A stretch of 64,000 nt of DNA from Mactra quadrangularis (taxonomy: Eukaryota; Mollusca; Bivalvia; Venerida; Mactridae), in contig CM046309.1 in the NCBI GenBank assembly GCA_025267735.1, forward strand, positions 58,348,319 through 58,412,318, read 5' to 3'. A program made the position numbers and the translations under genes. Below are positions 51,304 to 63,129 of this stretch, piece by piece. A model generated the notes under the pieces. That model was not told where the DNA came from. It made no database searches and saw nothing but the letters and a program-made list of their open reading frames with translations. The stretch's first letter is position 1; the number at the start of each line of letters is the position of its first letter.

Positions 51304-53315
51304 CTGGTGTATGTAGGTATTCATCCGATAAACTCATATTGCAGTCAATGAACATAATATCTTTATATCACAAAGTTTTTTCTTCAGAGAGACACGTGAC
51401 CTAGCACAATTTTGTCAAACGTTTATTCAATCAAATTATTCCGGCATGTGTTTATGGCATCGAGAATGTTCGTTCAGGTCCAATAATACAGGGTCTGATT
51501 AAAACAGATTAATTCATTCAGTATGTTATAACATGCATTTCAACTTGACACACATGCATGTTATTTGCATTACTTTGCTGATATTAGTCGAAATTTGTCG
51601 TCAAAAACGTCTTTTGCTTATGTTTGCTTGAAAAGATAATCATTTTATTATTTACAGTTTTTGATGGGCCTGTTGATAAGAAACAAAATATTTGGGAGGA
51701 AGCCTTTGAATTGCTGTGAAGTTCTCTGTACATAGTGCATTGTACTTGCTGTTTTTTTTACTTGCAGAATGACGGTTTTGCTAATCTCGAGCGTCTTTTT
51801 TGGATAGGATGATTATTTTGTTACTTGTACAGCACTAAAAAGTCTTGCTGAATTCGGGTCCATGATTTGTAATAAGCCGGTTAACCCCTCTTGTATATTC
51901 TTTAAGTAGGTTGGTCCAATCAGTTGAATTACTTGGGTCCTGTCGTTACTATTCAAAACTATATTGCCACATTCGATCTTGAATGACTATTGTTCAATTT
52001 GACTGAAAATTCAAACAATGAAATGTTGTATTGTTTTATGTAGCAAAGAGTTTGTATATGATGTCGTTATTAGAGGTGTTTTCAAAATGATACGAAGTTA
52101 ATCCATATACCCTCTTTTGTATATTTAGGCTTGAGTTTTCTAGAATTCTTTATTCATTCAGACAGGATCACTACGATCCTTTCGATTACACAAGTTGTTA
52201 CTACAAACAAAATATTGTAAAATAATTACTAAGGTATAGTATAAAACAGTTAGACATAAAGTTGGCACGATGGTTAGAGGTCGGGAAAAATATCATACTA
52301 GTAATAAAACAAAACGTCTTTCAGGAGACTAATTGTTAAAAACTTACAAAGTTTTTCTGTCTAGTCAGTAAATTTATTGTCTAATGTTGAACTACGTATA
52401 GATTGGCGTGGAAACATCTTTTTGTGCAAATTTCTGCTGGAATTTTATTTATGTGGCCATATGTCCAGTCACAAGAATATATCCTCAAAATAATTTGTAT
52501 AGAACAATATAGTTAGATAAAAGCAAATAACAATACTTAATATAAAAGCCATAATGTTTGCCTCAAAATCATTATTATTAAGATACATACACGTACATGT
52601 ACCAGTTATACTTGTGTATAAAATGGCGGCCATATTGGACGCCATATTGATTCTGAGGCATTGTAAAAGCTACATTTTGTAAGATTTGAAATAAATCTTG
52701 ATCTAGTGTTCGATTTTGTCCTCATTTGATCAAATCACTGACCTGACCAAATATACAAAATAAGAACGGGTTTCCAATAACAAACTTGCCAATTTCCCCA
52801 CAACGTGAAAAGTATACGTTAATTTACAAATTACTTTTATTTGACGTTGTTTAAAATTGCGTTTGCACTAAACGCCGTACAAACTATTACCGATGTCATT
52901 ATTTTAGAGAAACCATCCTAAATTACTTTGTTTTTGGCACTTAGACATAATCTACTCTCTTAACATATGTTATGACAAAATTATTAATCTGTATTTTCAC
53001 GCGCACCATTTCATTTCATTGATATAATAGTTCTATTCTTGGAATCACTCATCTATTTATAAATATTATAAAATGTAATAACACTTCTGATACAAGTAAT
53101 CATGGAAAAAATAACTACAGACGCAGAAAGATTAAATCACCGCACTGTAAATAATTCTTACAAAAGGAGCGGCAATGTTCTCGGTGATTGCTGAATCAAC
53201 ATTCGTGTCTGACAAAAATCGCAGATATTTCAGTACGCCAGTCTCGTTGATAAGTTATATAAATAATAACAGAAACATAATTCTGGTTAATATTCACCTT
53301 AGAACAAGTGCTTAC
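51304..53315. other. Noncoding stretch
   Basis: No gene or clear repeat. AATGGCGGCCATATTGGACG at about 52622 contains a small GGCGGCCATATTGG-type motif also seen near 40720. Confidence 0.4.
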
Positions 53316-53499
53316 ATTTCCTGTGTAGATATGTGAAGTCTTGAAGGCACGATCTGCGATCTTGGTGCCTCCAGGTGCAAACCTATGGAAAAACGTGCTG
53401 ATTAGGTATTTCTTACGTAAAATATTAAACAAGATGGGCATGAGAATACTGAATCGCTTACCTGAGACATAGAACTTGGGTTTGCCATAAGGTGCCTGG
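53316..53499 (-). other. Possible exon pair of an unidentified gene
   Basis: On the - strand, 53499-53462 lies between TAATAAAAG and a donor CAG|GTAAGC. After 79 bp, 53382-53316 lies between TTTTTCCATAG and AAAT|GTAAGC. In the second piece one frame reads FAPGGTKIADRAFKTSHIYT with exon-like codon use. All three frames are open, the intron is very short, and I recognise no family. Weak. Confidence 0.2.
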
Positions 53500-54642
53500 C
53501 TTTTATTACAGCAAATATAGAATCATGACATTACCTGCATTTCTCAAAACAGCGTTTTTAATGAATTTTGTGCCTACCGCTAATAACTTGGTCGCAGACC
53601 ACTAAGTATTTTCATAAATGTACACACCTCTAAATTTGGTTTTAATATCTAATCGTCGTTATGTCATATGGCGTAACCACATTGGGTCTCTTTTTATTTT
53701 AATTTGAAACTATTTGAGAAAAGGAGACATTATTGGTTTTTAGACAATAATTATAAAAACAATTTTTAAGAAGTGTGTAGAAATTTGTTTGCCACAGTTT
53801 TGCGTTTCTGTCTTATCACGTTATCCGGCACTATAAATAAAAGAGGCCCATCGATTGACTTACATGTTTTAGTTAATTTCACGTCTATTTCTGTTTTATA
53901 AAAAACTGACAATAAAACAAAATCAAAATTTCAAATTTAAATGTTACGCTGTAGGTTCTTGTTGTTGTTAAAAACAGATTTACCGCGAAATTAAAATTAC
54001 CGCGAAAATGTCAAAACGGCACTGTGTATTGTATATATTTTACGTAGAAATTTAATTTGATATTTTAATTGTTCTTATAAATAAAAAAAGAACATTGAAG
54101 ATATGGTTAACAATGATGTTAATTTAAATAAACAACACCCTAATTATACCCGACGTAGTGTCTATTTGTAACGGTTAAATGTTTGAAGAGTTTAAATTAG
54201 CATAATTCAATTCATTAAATATGACGTGAATGTAATTATTGTACAATGAAAGAAAAGGTCGGTATTCTCGACATTTTGTAAACAGATTTAAGACAAAATT
54301 CTGAAAGATGTTTTCTTCTTGGCATCACACTGTTTCCTGTCTGGCATACTTTTATTCTTGAACATAGTTCTTAACCTTGGCGTATTTAAAACAAATATCT
54401 ATGATAAATTAAATAAACTGTGTAAATCAAATTTAGCAATTAAATGCAATGGACACATACACAAATACATCAACTCAACTTGGGGTCAATTCGAATCTCG
54501 AATATTTTTATTAGTTAAATAACATATAGTTTTCGGTATAGTAAATGAACAAACTTAAATTATAATAAAATTTCTCGTGTTTTGCGTAATCACTTTTTTT
54601 TCTAAAAAGATATTTTTCGCAGAGCGTTCGGATGGCACTGTA

Positions 54643-54757
54643 TTTTAAAGTAGGGAAAATTTAGAAAATATTTGTCTCAGACACTTTTGAGGCGTATATT
54701 TTTAAGTAGGGGCAATTTCAAAAATATTCGTCTAAGACACCTTTAAGGCATATACAT
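54643..54757. repeat. Tandem duplication, 56-bp unit
   Basis: TATTTGTCTCAGACACTTTT and TATTCGTCTAAGACACCTTT recur 56 bp apart, each followed by GGCGTATAT or GGCATATAC. It begins just after a Tc1-like end (GGATGGCACTG before TA at 54641), whose other end I could not place. Confidence 0.6.
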
Positions 54758-55141
54758 ATTCATGTAGTTCTTGGGTGAACGACTCAATGTCCTCAAGACC
54801 TTCATGTGTCTATTTTTAAAATATAATAAACTTATTATAAGAACTATAATGATTCCAGGCGGGTATAATGCTATTTTATTAGCCACCCAGTATTAAATAA
54901 CGATTCCATTAAAATAAACTCACTGATGAGTGATGACGTAATTCTTCTACTAAATCAATCATAAGATCACTCATATATCTTTATATAAATCTAACAGATT
55001 ATTCGGGGGATTATTGACTTACAAAGAATATTAATTTTATTTTACCCACCCTTCAAATAAATCTACTCCTAAGAACATTATATTCCTGGATAGATATAAA
55101 TTATCAATAGCATCATTATATAACAGCAGGTTGTCCATATA

Positions 55142-55713
55142 CAGTGTGTTCCAAAAGTTCGTTCTAGTTTAATAAAATTTAAAAAGAGAAAAAACTTTAT
55201 CATTTATACCGCAATTTAATTTGCATACAGTACTTTTATTATAATTATAGATTATAATTATAGATTATTTACGTATTAATTACAGCTTGAATCATATTAA
55301 TAAACTAATTTAGTGCCAATTATTGAATTCGCCCAGTTGAATCTTTGGTTCTTTTTATGGTTTGTTATGGGTTTTTATTACCGCAAGTAAATTTGGGAAC
55401 AATTGTTTTACTATAATTTTGGATTACAGTGTATTTATGTATCACAGCTTGAATCATATGTCAATGAACTAATTAATACTGATTTTTAGTTCGCTCTGTC
55501 GAATATTTGGTTCTGTGAAAAATGTTCATACCACAAGTAATTTTGGTAACATAATAATAGATTATTTATGTATATGAGCTTAAATCATATGTTAATAAAC
55601 TAAATTGATGCTGATTTTTGAATTCACCCAGTTGAAACTTTGTTTTTTATAAGTTAATGTGAATCAATATATCTTGAAGCATGATTTTGTTTAAGAACTT
55701 TTGGATGGCACTG
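55142..55713. mobile_element. Tc1-like MITE with internal tandem repeats
   Basis: Ends CAGTGTGTTCCAAAAGTTCG and AAGAACTTTTGGATGGCACTG are inverted with mismatches and sit next to TA. The middle has three diverged units marked by CAGCTTGAATCATAT at 55283, 55444 and (varied) 55576, each followed by a TTGAATTCGCCCAGTTGAA-like segment. Non-coding. Confidence 0.75.
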
Positions 55714-56351
55714 TACAGGTATCATCTTTTTTATCTTACATCAATCTAAACTGGGTACTAACATGAAATAAGTGTATACCACGAAATGTAACTGTATGGA
55801 ACTGCTGAGTATATGTTTCTATGTTTGTTAGAACACTGCGAGAAACATCCCTAAGATCGCAAATGGGCGTGGCTGAGAGAACCATTAAGATACATTACGA
55901 TGAACGAAACTATTTGAGTATGTCTTGAATCTAGAGGAATTTTCATCAATTTTGTCTCTCTACACAGTTTACGAAATTAGGATATAAATTAAAGTAGTTG
56001 CCCGAACAGATCGATTTAGCAGCAAGTATTATATCTTGTTTGTAGAATTGTGGTTGCACAAAAGAAATGTTTGGTTGCCCAACTAAAAAGTGGATATGCC
56101 ATGCAACTGGACATCCACTAATTCTGTAGACTGCTCCAAATATAATTTGATTAATCAGTGCGAAACTAGTCTAAGTACATACAAATAAAGTTGTATTTCA
56201 TACAGTTTTGCACTTACCCGTCAAAATGTATAAAAGTAATGTTGTATCATATTATGGTGCTATGCGCAGCATTTCAACATTTTATTCTGTCTTCCTGTGG
56301 TGGTCAGTCGCCCTGTTCATGTTTCACGTAAAGATCCAGATCCCTATACCC
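55714..56351. other. Noncoding stretch
   Basis: Nothing recognised. Confidence 0.4.
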
Positions 56352-56415
56352 CATTCTCGTACCCAGTAGCATCTAGATTCTCGACAATTTTTGATAACCT
56401 CTGGGAACGAGAATG
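56352..56415. repeat. Family A palindromic repeat, copy 5
   Basis: CATTCTCGTACCCAGTAGC and TAGATTCTCGAC on the left; TTGATAACCTCTGGGAACGA and GAATG on the right. Confidence 0.7.
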
Positions 56416-57879
56416 CTAGATGCAAGCTCAAACCTACAAATGCATCGTCTTTCATGGTAGGATGGGGTATCTTTATTGAGTTATATAATTAGAGTACAAG
56501 ACACCGAGTCATTGATGATAACAAACAATGATTCATTTATACGTACATTGTATTTGTTATTTTAAGATAATCAACTGACGTCATTAAACTGCAGGTAACA
56601 TGGTTTTTTATTCTGTTACATATGTTTTAAATAGTAAATTTGTTTGACATTTTGACTGCATAATATATACTCATGTCAGATTGTCTAATGTTTATTATTT
56701 TAATCTTTGAGATAATTTTAGCTTTTCTGTTGTTATTAAGAGCAGCCCGATGGCTGTGCTTTTTATGGAATTATTTTCTGATTGTGGCATGGTGGGAACC
56801 GCTATAAGCTAATATTATTTGTGGTCCTTGATTCTTATAAACACCACAGCGTGATATTGTATTAAATTCTAAATATTGGAATTTGTACCGAAATGACTGA
56901 ATTCAAATTTGTTTTTCGATCATTCTTTTGTATTGTGAGCATAACGTGATTTTCAGTTTGCTGATAAAGGGCACCACTTGCTCTAGCGCTCTCTGGTAGA
57001 TGTTACGAAACTTCTGAAAGTAGTGAATACCTCCAAATTTGCTGATTCAATTTATTCGATGTTGTATACATGATACATTGGTCAATTTGATTATAAATTG
57101 TACTTTTTCGAACATTTTGTTCAATTTTGTGCACACTGCTTTGGAATTATGATTTTTCTGTTGATTGTTTTATGATTCAGAATAAAATAGCATATATTTG
57201 TTTATAGTATTATTCTAAATAAAAATGACGCCTTCATTTATTTATCATACAAGTTATTCCACACAAAATCATTTCCGAACGGTATGAATACATTTTCGAG
57301 GCCTATCTCTTTTATGGTTCTTCTAACAAAAAATGGCAAATGGCAAGAAAAATACAAACACGTGTACAGTCGAGATAGTAACTTAATTTATATTAAATCA
57401 CAAAATGTATCATACTGTTAAAAAATCCTGAATTAATTTAGTTAACATCTTAATGACGTCACAGCGTAAGATATAATGCGGAAACAAGTAAGATTAGATT
57501 TCTAAAATAACTCTGAAAATAATCTAAAATTGATAACAAATTTTGTGAAAATTGATGTTCTTTCAAAAGATTGTACATCTTATATCTTTTATTCCCGGTA
57601 TATGTTGATAGTATTTGTCTCAGTTTTTTATTATGACGTCATAATACACGTGCTCTGACTCTACTTAAAAATGTTTCTTCTTGAATCAAAATTGGCTTGG
57701 TCCAAAAAGTTCACCCAGTTATGTGTACCATAATTATGTTATCTAAAATTATTCCATAGTGTACCAACTAATAAAATCTATTTCCAGGATCAGTTTTCAC
57801 GCAGGTTCTAACTTTTTTCAGTCGAAAAAATATTTTCAAGTTTCCGAGAGTTTGTAGGCTACAAACTGTAGTGCTGCTA

Positions 57880-57951
57880 CAATCTCTCATACAGAGTTGT
57901 CGATCCTTACAGTGATCACTGTAAGGATCGACAACTTTGTATGAGAGATTG
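57880..57951. mobile_element. 72-bp near-perfect palindrome with 9-bp target duplication
   Basis: Reads CAATCTCTCATACAGAGTTG then TCGATCCTTACAGTGATC, then its complement back to GTATGAGAGATTG, with one mismatch in 36 pairs. Flanked by perfect GTGCTGCTA at 57871-57879 and 57952-57960. The CAATCTCT ends and 9-bp duplication match the 10494/28135 family. Confidence 0.88.
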
Positions 57952-58049
57952 GTGCTGCTATGGCTAAGGTGCACTACACTACAATATGCTAAATGCTAAC
58001 AATGCTAACTTACGCAATCTGAATACGTTTAGGTTTGTCTGACCAACAA

Positions 58050-58205
58050 TATTTTAGGCTACGGAAATTGCCGAATATATACGAATTGTTCTTTTGCTAT
58101 CAATTCTGATTTCGATCGGGTGCGGGTTTTTTCCAGCGAATACGATAATTTAGGATCACGGAAATTGCCGGAAATTTACGATTGTTTCTTATGCTACATC
58201 AATAA
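58050..58205. repeat. Tandem duplication, ~100-bp unit
   Basis: TTTTAGGCTACGGAAATTGC and TTTAGGATCACGGAAATTGC, each followed by ATTTACGATTGTT-like sequence and a GCTA-CATCAAT segment. Confidence 0.6.
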
Positions 58206-58659
58206 ACCATCGAGTGATGCGAGCGATGACGTTAACGCCCATGTTGTTGTCTGCCTGCTCGTCTGTAACTAGATTAAAGACAGGTTATGATGTTTCTAAG
58301 TATACTGATGTAATCACGTGATCGTATAGAGATACACGTGACTCAATGTTTGTTATATTGGGCTGTCATCTCCAATCATCGTTAAGAAAGCAAACCAAAA
58401 CAGACAATGTATGTATATCTTATGTGCTATTTACCCCATCATATACGTGTATTTGTAGACTGTAGACCATATCTACGTGTAGTTCATTGATCTAACTGAT
58501 TCAGTATACAGTAATATTCTACTTCTAAGAACATCAACATTTATGGTCGAAATATCAGAATGTTCTTAAAACAAGGACTTTGTCCACTCAAATTAAACAT
58601 TTGGAACATAAAATTCGTCAAAACTGTTTCTACTTCGTTTGGCATGGCTAAGTCTTCAC

Positions 58660-60171
58660 TAGGGATGTATACCGGTACCAAGTACCGGTACCAGTATCGG
58701 TATCGTTTCGAAAATTTCCGGTAAATACCGTTTCGTTTTGGTACCGGTACTCAAATCGGTACTTTGAACAAAATAGAGGAGATTTAAAATAACCAAATAC
58801 GAAATTTTCAATGCTTTAATCTCAAGACTTCTGTGTATTTATCTTATTTTAAAGGGATTTAACTCGATCTAAACTTTGGTTCAGTATATTATATCATTTA
58901 ATTCCGTCCAGTATGCCCCGTGTAGATCCATATTGATAATTGATACAAATTGAAATAATTATTTAAGTAATGACACAATGTTGCAGGAAATTAGCATTCT
59001 ACTTATACGTTATTTTTTTAAGTCCAGGGGCAAAGCGATCGCTAGCTAGCGCTTTTTAAAAGCCATTTTTTGTAGCGTAAAAGGTCTACGGAACGGTGTG
59101 TTTCAAGCTAGCAAATCCAAGATGGCAGTTTTCTCAAACAAAATATTCAGAATTATAACAAATAAAAAATATTTAAATCAATTATCACCATGATTATTCT
59201 TTCAATCGCTTTAACAAAATATATGATAAATAAAACCTATATCAGTATTCTTAAAAAAGTTACACGTTTCCACAGGGGCAGCCATTTTGAAAAAATGCAG
59301 AAGTTTTCAGAATTATACGGCTATCAAGAAAAAACTTCCTACGTATCGCTAGCTAGCGATTCAATTCTCTCGATCGCAGCAGACCGTTCCATAGGAAACC
59401 GCTAGGTAGCGATACAAAACGCTCTCCCTGCGGAACGTGTCCTAGTTGCCGACGATGTCAATGTCTGAAAGGTCTCTCAAAATTGTTACACATGCGTCAC
59501 GTGCACGCTTACATTAACATGCACAATAATATTTGTTGTTCTGTAATATTGTCTTTCGATTGTAAATTCTGCATGAGTAGACTGTCACATGAGCATTGTA
59601 TTATTTTTCTGACGAACATCAATGTTTATTTGTTTAAAAATGCATAGGATTAAACTCAGAAATATAGTTTGTAAAAGATCAACAAAGACTCATTATTGTC
59701 TACTGGGCTACTAAAAATACTTATTTAATTGCGACACAATATTTTATTGACATTGTTTTGGTATGAAAATATTCAGTACGAATGTCACACGTAGAACGAT
59801 TTTTTTCGAACTCTTGGATATATATTTATTAGTATCTTTTCTACTAAACATTTAGTAAACAGAATAACAGTATAAATTGCAGAGCTTGCATTGAAATATT
59901 TCTCTATCTTGGGTACAAGTGTGTCCAGTGATCGTGTGTTTTCATGGGTTGGTGACACAATAAACAAGGAAAGATTACCCCTCGATCCGCCAAAAGCTGA
60001 TATGTTCATACTCTTACATCGATATATACATGTATTTTTTTTTGTTATGTGTATTTAAACATAGTAATTTGTACTACGGCTTCATATTGGTATCGGTATC
60101 GGTATCATTAAAAATACCGTATCGTTTCATTGGTACCGGTATCGTTTCGTCCCTGACGGTATCCATCCCTA
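58660..60171 (+). mobile_element. hAT transposon derivative (1.5 kb) with perfect 8-bp target duplication
   Basis: Starts TAGGGATGTATACCGGTACC and ends GACGGTATCCATCCCTA. GTCTTCAC flanks both sides (58652-58659, 60172-60179). Subterminal GGTACCGGTA and GGTATCG motifs crowd both ends. It keeps only the 3' end of a transposase gene (59882-60058), so it is an internally deleted, non-autonomous copy. An unrelated segment (about 59030-59450) carries inverted GCTAGCTAGC motifs and may be a nested insertion. Confidence 0.9.
59882..60058 (+). pseudogene. hAT transposase C-terminal fragment
   Basis: Reads ELALKYFSILGTSVSSDRVF, then SWVGDTINKERLPLDPPKAD and MFILLH before a stop. This is the hAT family dimerisation region, whose usual pattern is a conserved serine-rich TS-P-SERVFS followed by a G-I-R-L core. 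No start codon or catalytic DDE region is left in the element. Confidence 0.85.
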
Positions 60172-60179
60172 GTCTTCAC

Positions 60180-60238
60180 TCGGAACTACCTCGGCGACCA
60201 TTTACTATCTGCGTAGGAGATCGCCGAGGTAGTTCCGA
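60180..60238. repeat. Hairpin with 18-bp perfect arms beside the hAT element
   Basis: TCGGAACTACCTCGGCGA and TCGCCGAGGTAGTTCCGA flank a 23-bp loop. Without the hAT insert, GCTAAG before it and CTTAG after it extend the symmetry, so the hAT probably landed in one arm. Confidence 0.75.
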
Positions 60239-60747
60239 ATGCTTAGTTGCTATAAAACGGAAATGACGTAACATTTTATGGCATCAGCAGTTTTTTGTTT
60301 CTTATTGAGTAATAATCACAAAAGAATAATATGTCTATAGGTTAGTCATAAAATATGGATCAATGCAAAGCTAGTTACAAGTATATGGATCAATGCAATT
60401 TATGTTGAAAAGATAAAAGAAACCATACTGATTGGTTAAAGATTGCGCTAACATATATTGTAATAAAAGAACAAAAAACGTGTGCGTTTATCATCATTTA
60501 ATATTGCTCGACAACTAAGAGGTATACATATTCATGATTAGGTTACAGAGATTTCAATCTTTTCATTTCATGTATTTGCAATTTTCTTTGGTGAAATACA
60601 GTGCTTTTCAAAGTTCTCGGACGAATGAAACTTTGGGCCGAAACCGTTCGCCATCTTTGATGTGTATGCACCGTGTCACGAAATCACTGCACAATTTTTC
60701 GTACCTGACTGTGGATCATGCCTATTTCTAGTTATATGTCTTTAATT

Positions 60748-61100
60748 AAAGGTACTAGTTCACAGATTTGGTTTATTTTTTCTATAATTTTAAAATACCA
60801 TTCAGTGTCTGTAATACTGTAAAACAATTAATTCTTATTATTTTAAGACAAACTGACCTATATGTTACAAGAAGTATACAATAAAAGTCACACAAAAAAA
60901 TGCACTAAAAATGTCTATACCGTGACATACGGAGTAGAATGTTACTGCATGAAACACCATCATTTGCATTAGTATGTCAATTGGCACTAAATTGTCATTA
61001 TCAAAGCACTAATTTCCTGCTTCAAAAATGTTTCCATACAATTTTGATAGTTAAAAAAAAGCTGATATTAAAGTTGAAATCGGTGAATGGGTACTTTTAA
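60748..61100. repeat. Dispersed ~350-bp repeat with inverted ends
   Basis: AAAGGTACTAGTTCACAGAT at the left and ATCGGTGAATGGGTACTTTT at the right are roughly inverted. Inverted copy at 48560-48850; older copy at 34560-34990. Confidence 0.68.
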
Positions 61101-61338
61101 AGGTTTTTCATGTCACATGGTTTGAATCATACGCTGATAATAATAATTGATAATGGATTTAGAATGTGCTCAGATGATCACTCTCCGTCTTTTTTTCATG
61201 GATAAAAGTGAAACCTTTGATATTTAAAATAGGTTTTGTCCAAGGAGTTTTGGATGACATTGTTAATATTATTAAATATGTGCCATTTAATCAATTGTAA
61301 CTTAGTGTGGTAATGACTTTAAACACACTATGGGTACC

Positions 61339-61552
61339 TGCAGCGTGTCCAGTAACGACTGTTAGTGAACGTTTCGGATACGGGACAACTCAATCCGTAG
61401 ACAACTCAACCCATGGATAACTCAACCCAAAGTTGGGACAACTCAAACCGTTAGTGAGGTATTGAATTTTCTCGGGTTTAGTTGTCTTTGGGTTGACGGT
61501 TGTCCCGTTACGGAACGTTTTGGAACGTTCGGGGTAATTGAACACGCTGCTG
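61339..61552. repeat. ACAACTCAACCC palindromic repeat, copy 3
   Basis: Opposite orientation to copy 2: GCAGCGTGTCCAGTAACGAC at the left and GGTAATTGAACACGCTGCTG at the right, with GACAACTCAACCCATGG and ACAACTCAAACCG inside. Confidence 0.78.
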
Positions 61553-62487
61553 ATTTGAAATGTTTACCACTCTTCTATAACTGACCTAGCATTCAGACAT
61601 TTATTTACTGTTAGTGTTAGTAGATGCACGTTTTGTATAAATGAAAAATCTTATCATTCCAATTAAAATTTATTTCCAACTTTTATCTTAGCCGCCCAAT
61701 TTTTATACCACGTATGTATGTCTTTACCGATCAGCTTATCAGCCCCATGTTTATATAAGTGCTTAAATGTCTAGAATTTACAGCACACGTTTATTAACAA
61801 TAAGCAATTTTATTTATCAGCCAAATGTTTGCCACGCTACTCGGCTACTTCAATTATAATAAAGACTTTATTTATAGAGGCAACACAGTTAGGCAAAGCC
61901 CAATCTTCCCTGTGATTCTTTTAACATTAGTATGTACATAGTATATACAACAAGCCAAGGTAAAACATTTGACAAGTGATCAAACAAATTAACAACAAAT
62001 CTACATTAAAAGAAGTTATGATAATTTAATATTATTAAAGAGAATAAACTCTTGAAATTTACTGGCGAAGTACTATTGAGCATAGTACTAAGTATCTCCC
62101 AGTAAAGATGCTATATTTAATTAATATATCTAGTTTGACGATGCATCGCTATGTACTTAATTGGTGTAAAATCAAATTCTTACTTGTCACGCATGCTCAT
62201 GAAATTATCCTGAATAAGTCGGTATATTTGACTTTACTTATTACCTAATTTGGCTTAATTTGGCTTATTTTAAAACAAAACTGAAATAATTCATTTTTGT
62301 TTTAAAATGAAATTCAGCATATCCATAGGAATGATATTCAAAAACCAATTTCAAATAAAATTGCTTTTTATAATTGTTGTTAATTTTTAGTACATGTTTC
62401 TATGCATAAAAATGATAATATAGTTTTATGTACTAATATGCTAAAAAAATTAAAAATAAAAATATTAAAAATAAAAAGTAAATATTA
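61553..62487. other. Noncoding stretch
   Basis: AT-rich; nothing recognised. Confidence 0.4.
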
Positions 62488-62582
62488 TGGCAGTGACTGG
62501 ATTTGAACCACCAATGTTTAGTTTTGCACTGTTTACCTTCAGCTATTTCCAGCGCTCTAACCGACTGCGCTAAATTGGGTCC
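62488..62582 (-). mobile_element. tRNA-like sequence (SINE head or tRNA pseudogene)
   Basis: On the - strand: GGACCCAATTTAGCGCAGTC and GGTTAGAGCGCTGG (A-box region), then GGTGGTTCAAATCCAG (B box). The acceptor arms do not pair (GGACCCA against CACTGCC) and the middle is too long, so it is not a working tRNA. A T-rich tail follows, as in a short SINE. Confidence 0.55.
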
Positions 62583-63129
62583 TAATATTATATACAGGTT
62601 AGCTGACATATATATAATGACAAGAGTCCCTTTATATTTACTAATTTCCGGCCCCTATATATTCATATTGAAATGGGGAACAGTATTTTTCGTGTTTAAA
62701 AAATGTATAAATGCAACAAAATTAATAAAACTAACTTTTATAATTCTTGTTTATATTATTTAGTGAGAAAATGTTGAAAAATATGTATTGTGATAGCTGT
62801 TAAATATTTATCATTCTTTTGTATTTAAATTATATAGACATGAGAAGATAAATTCTACACACATTTCTTTTTCTTTTGTGATTGATACTTAAATCTTTAT
62901 TATGACAATAAGTCTTTAAATATAAAAATATTTTTTATAAAGGATAAAACATATTCATGTTTCCAGAGAAGTTTTAATATAGAAAGTGATCGTTTTTATT
63001 TACTAGACATGTTTAAAACTTCAGACGTGTGATTTTGCTACAAACCAAGTTATTGTCATTAATATTGTGTATAAGTATTCAAGGTTTTCATGTTGTATTT
63101 CGGTGTAAACCCAAGTGCTTTGGTTCCGT

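Noticed and set aside
59785..60009. - strand open frame of 74 codons
   Set aside because: It is antisense to the hAT transposase fragment, which reads sensibly only on the + strand.
42719..61552. Telomere-like or satellite DNA for the ACAACTCAACCC repeats
   Set aside because: The motif is not the TTAGGG telomere unit. Copies are dispersed with defined inverted ends, which fits mobile repeats better.
62488..62582. Functional tRNA gene
   Set aside because: The acceptor stem cannot pair and the spacing between A and B boxes is too long; it is better explained as a SINE head or pseudogene.
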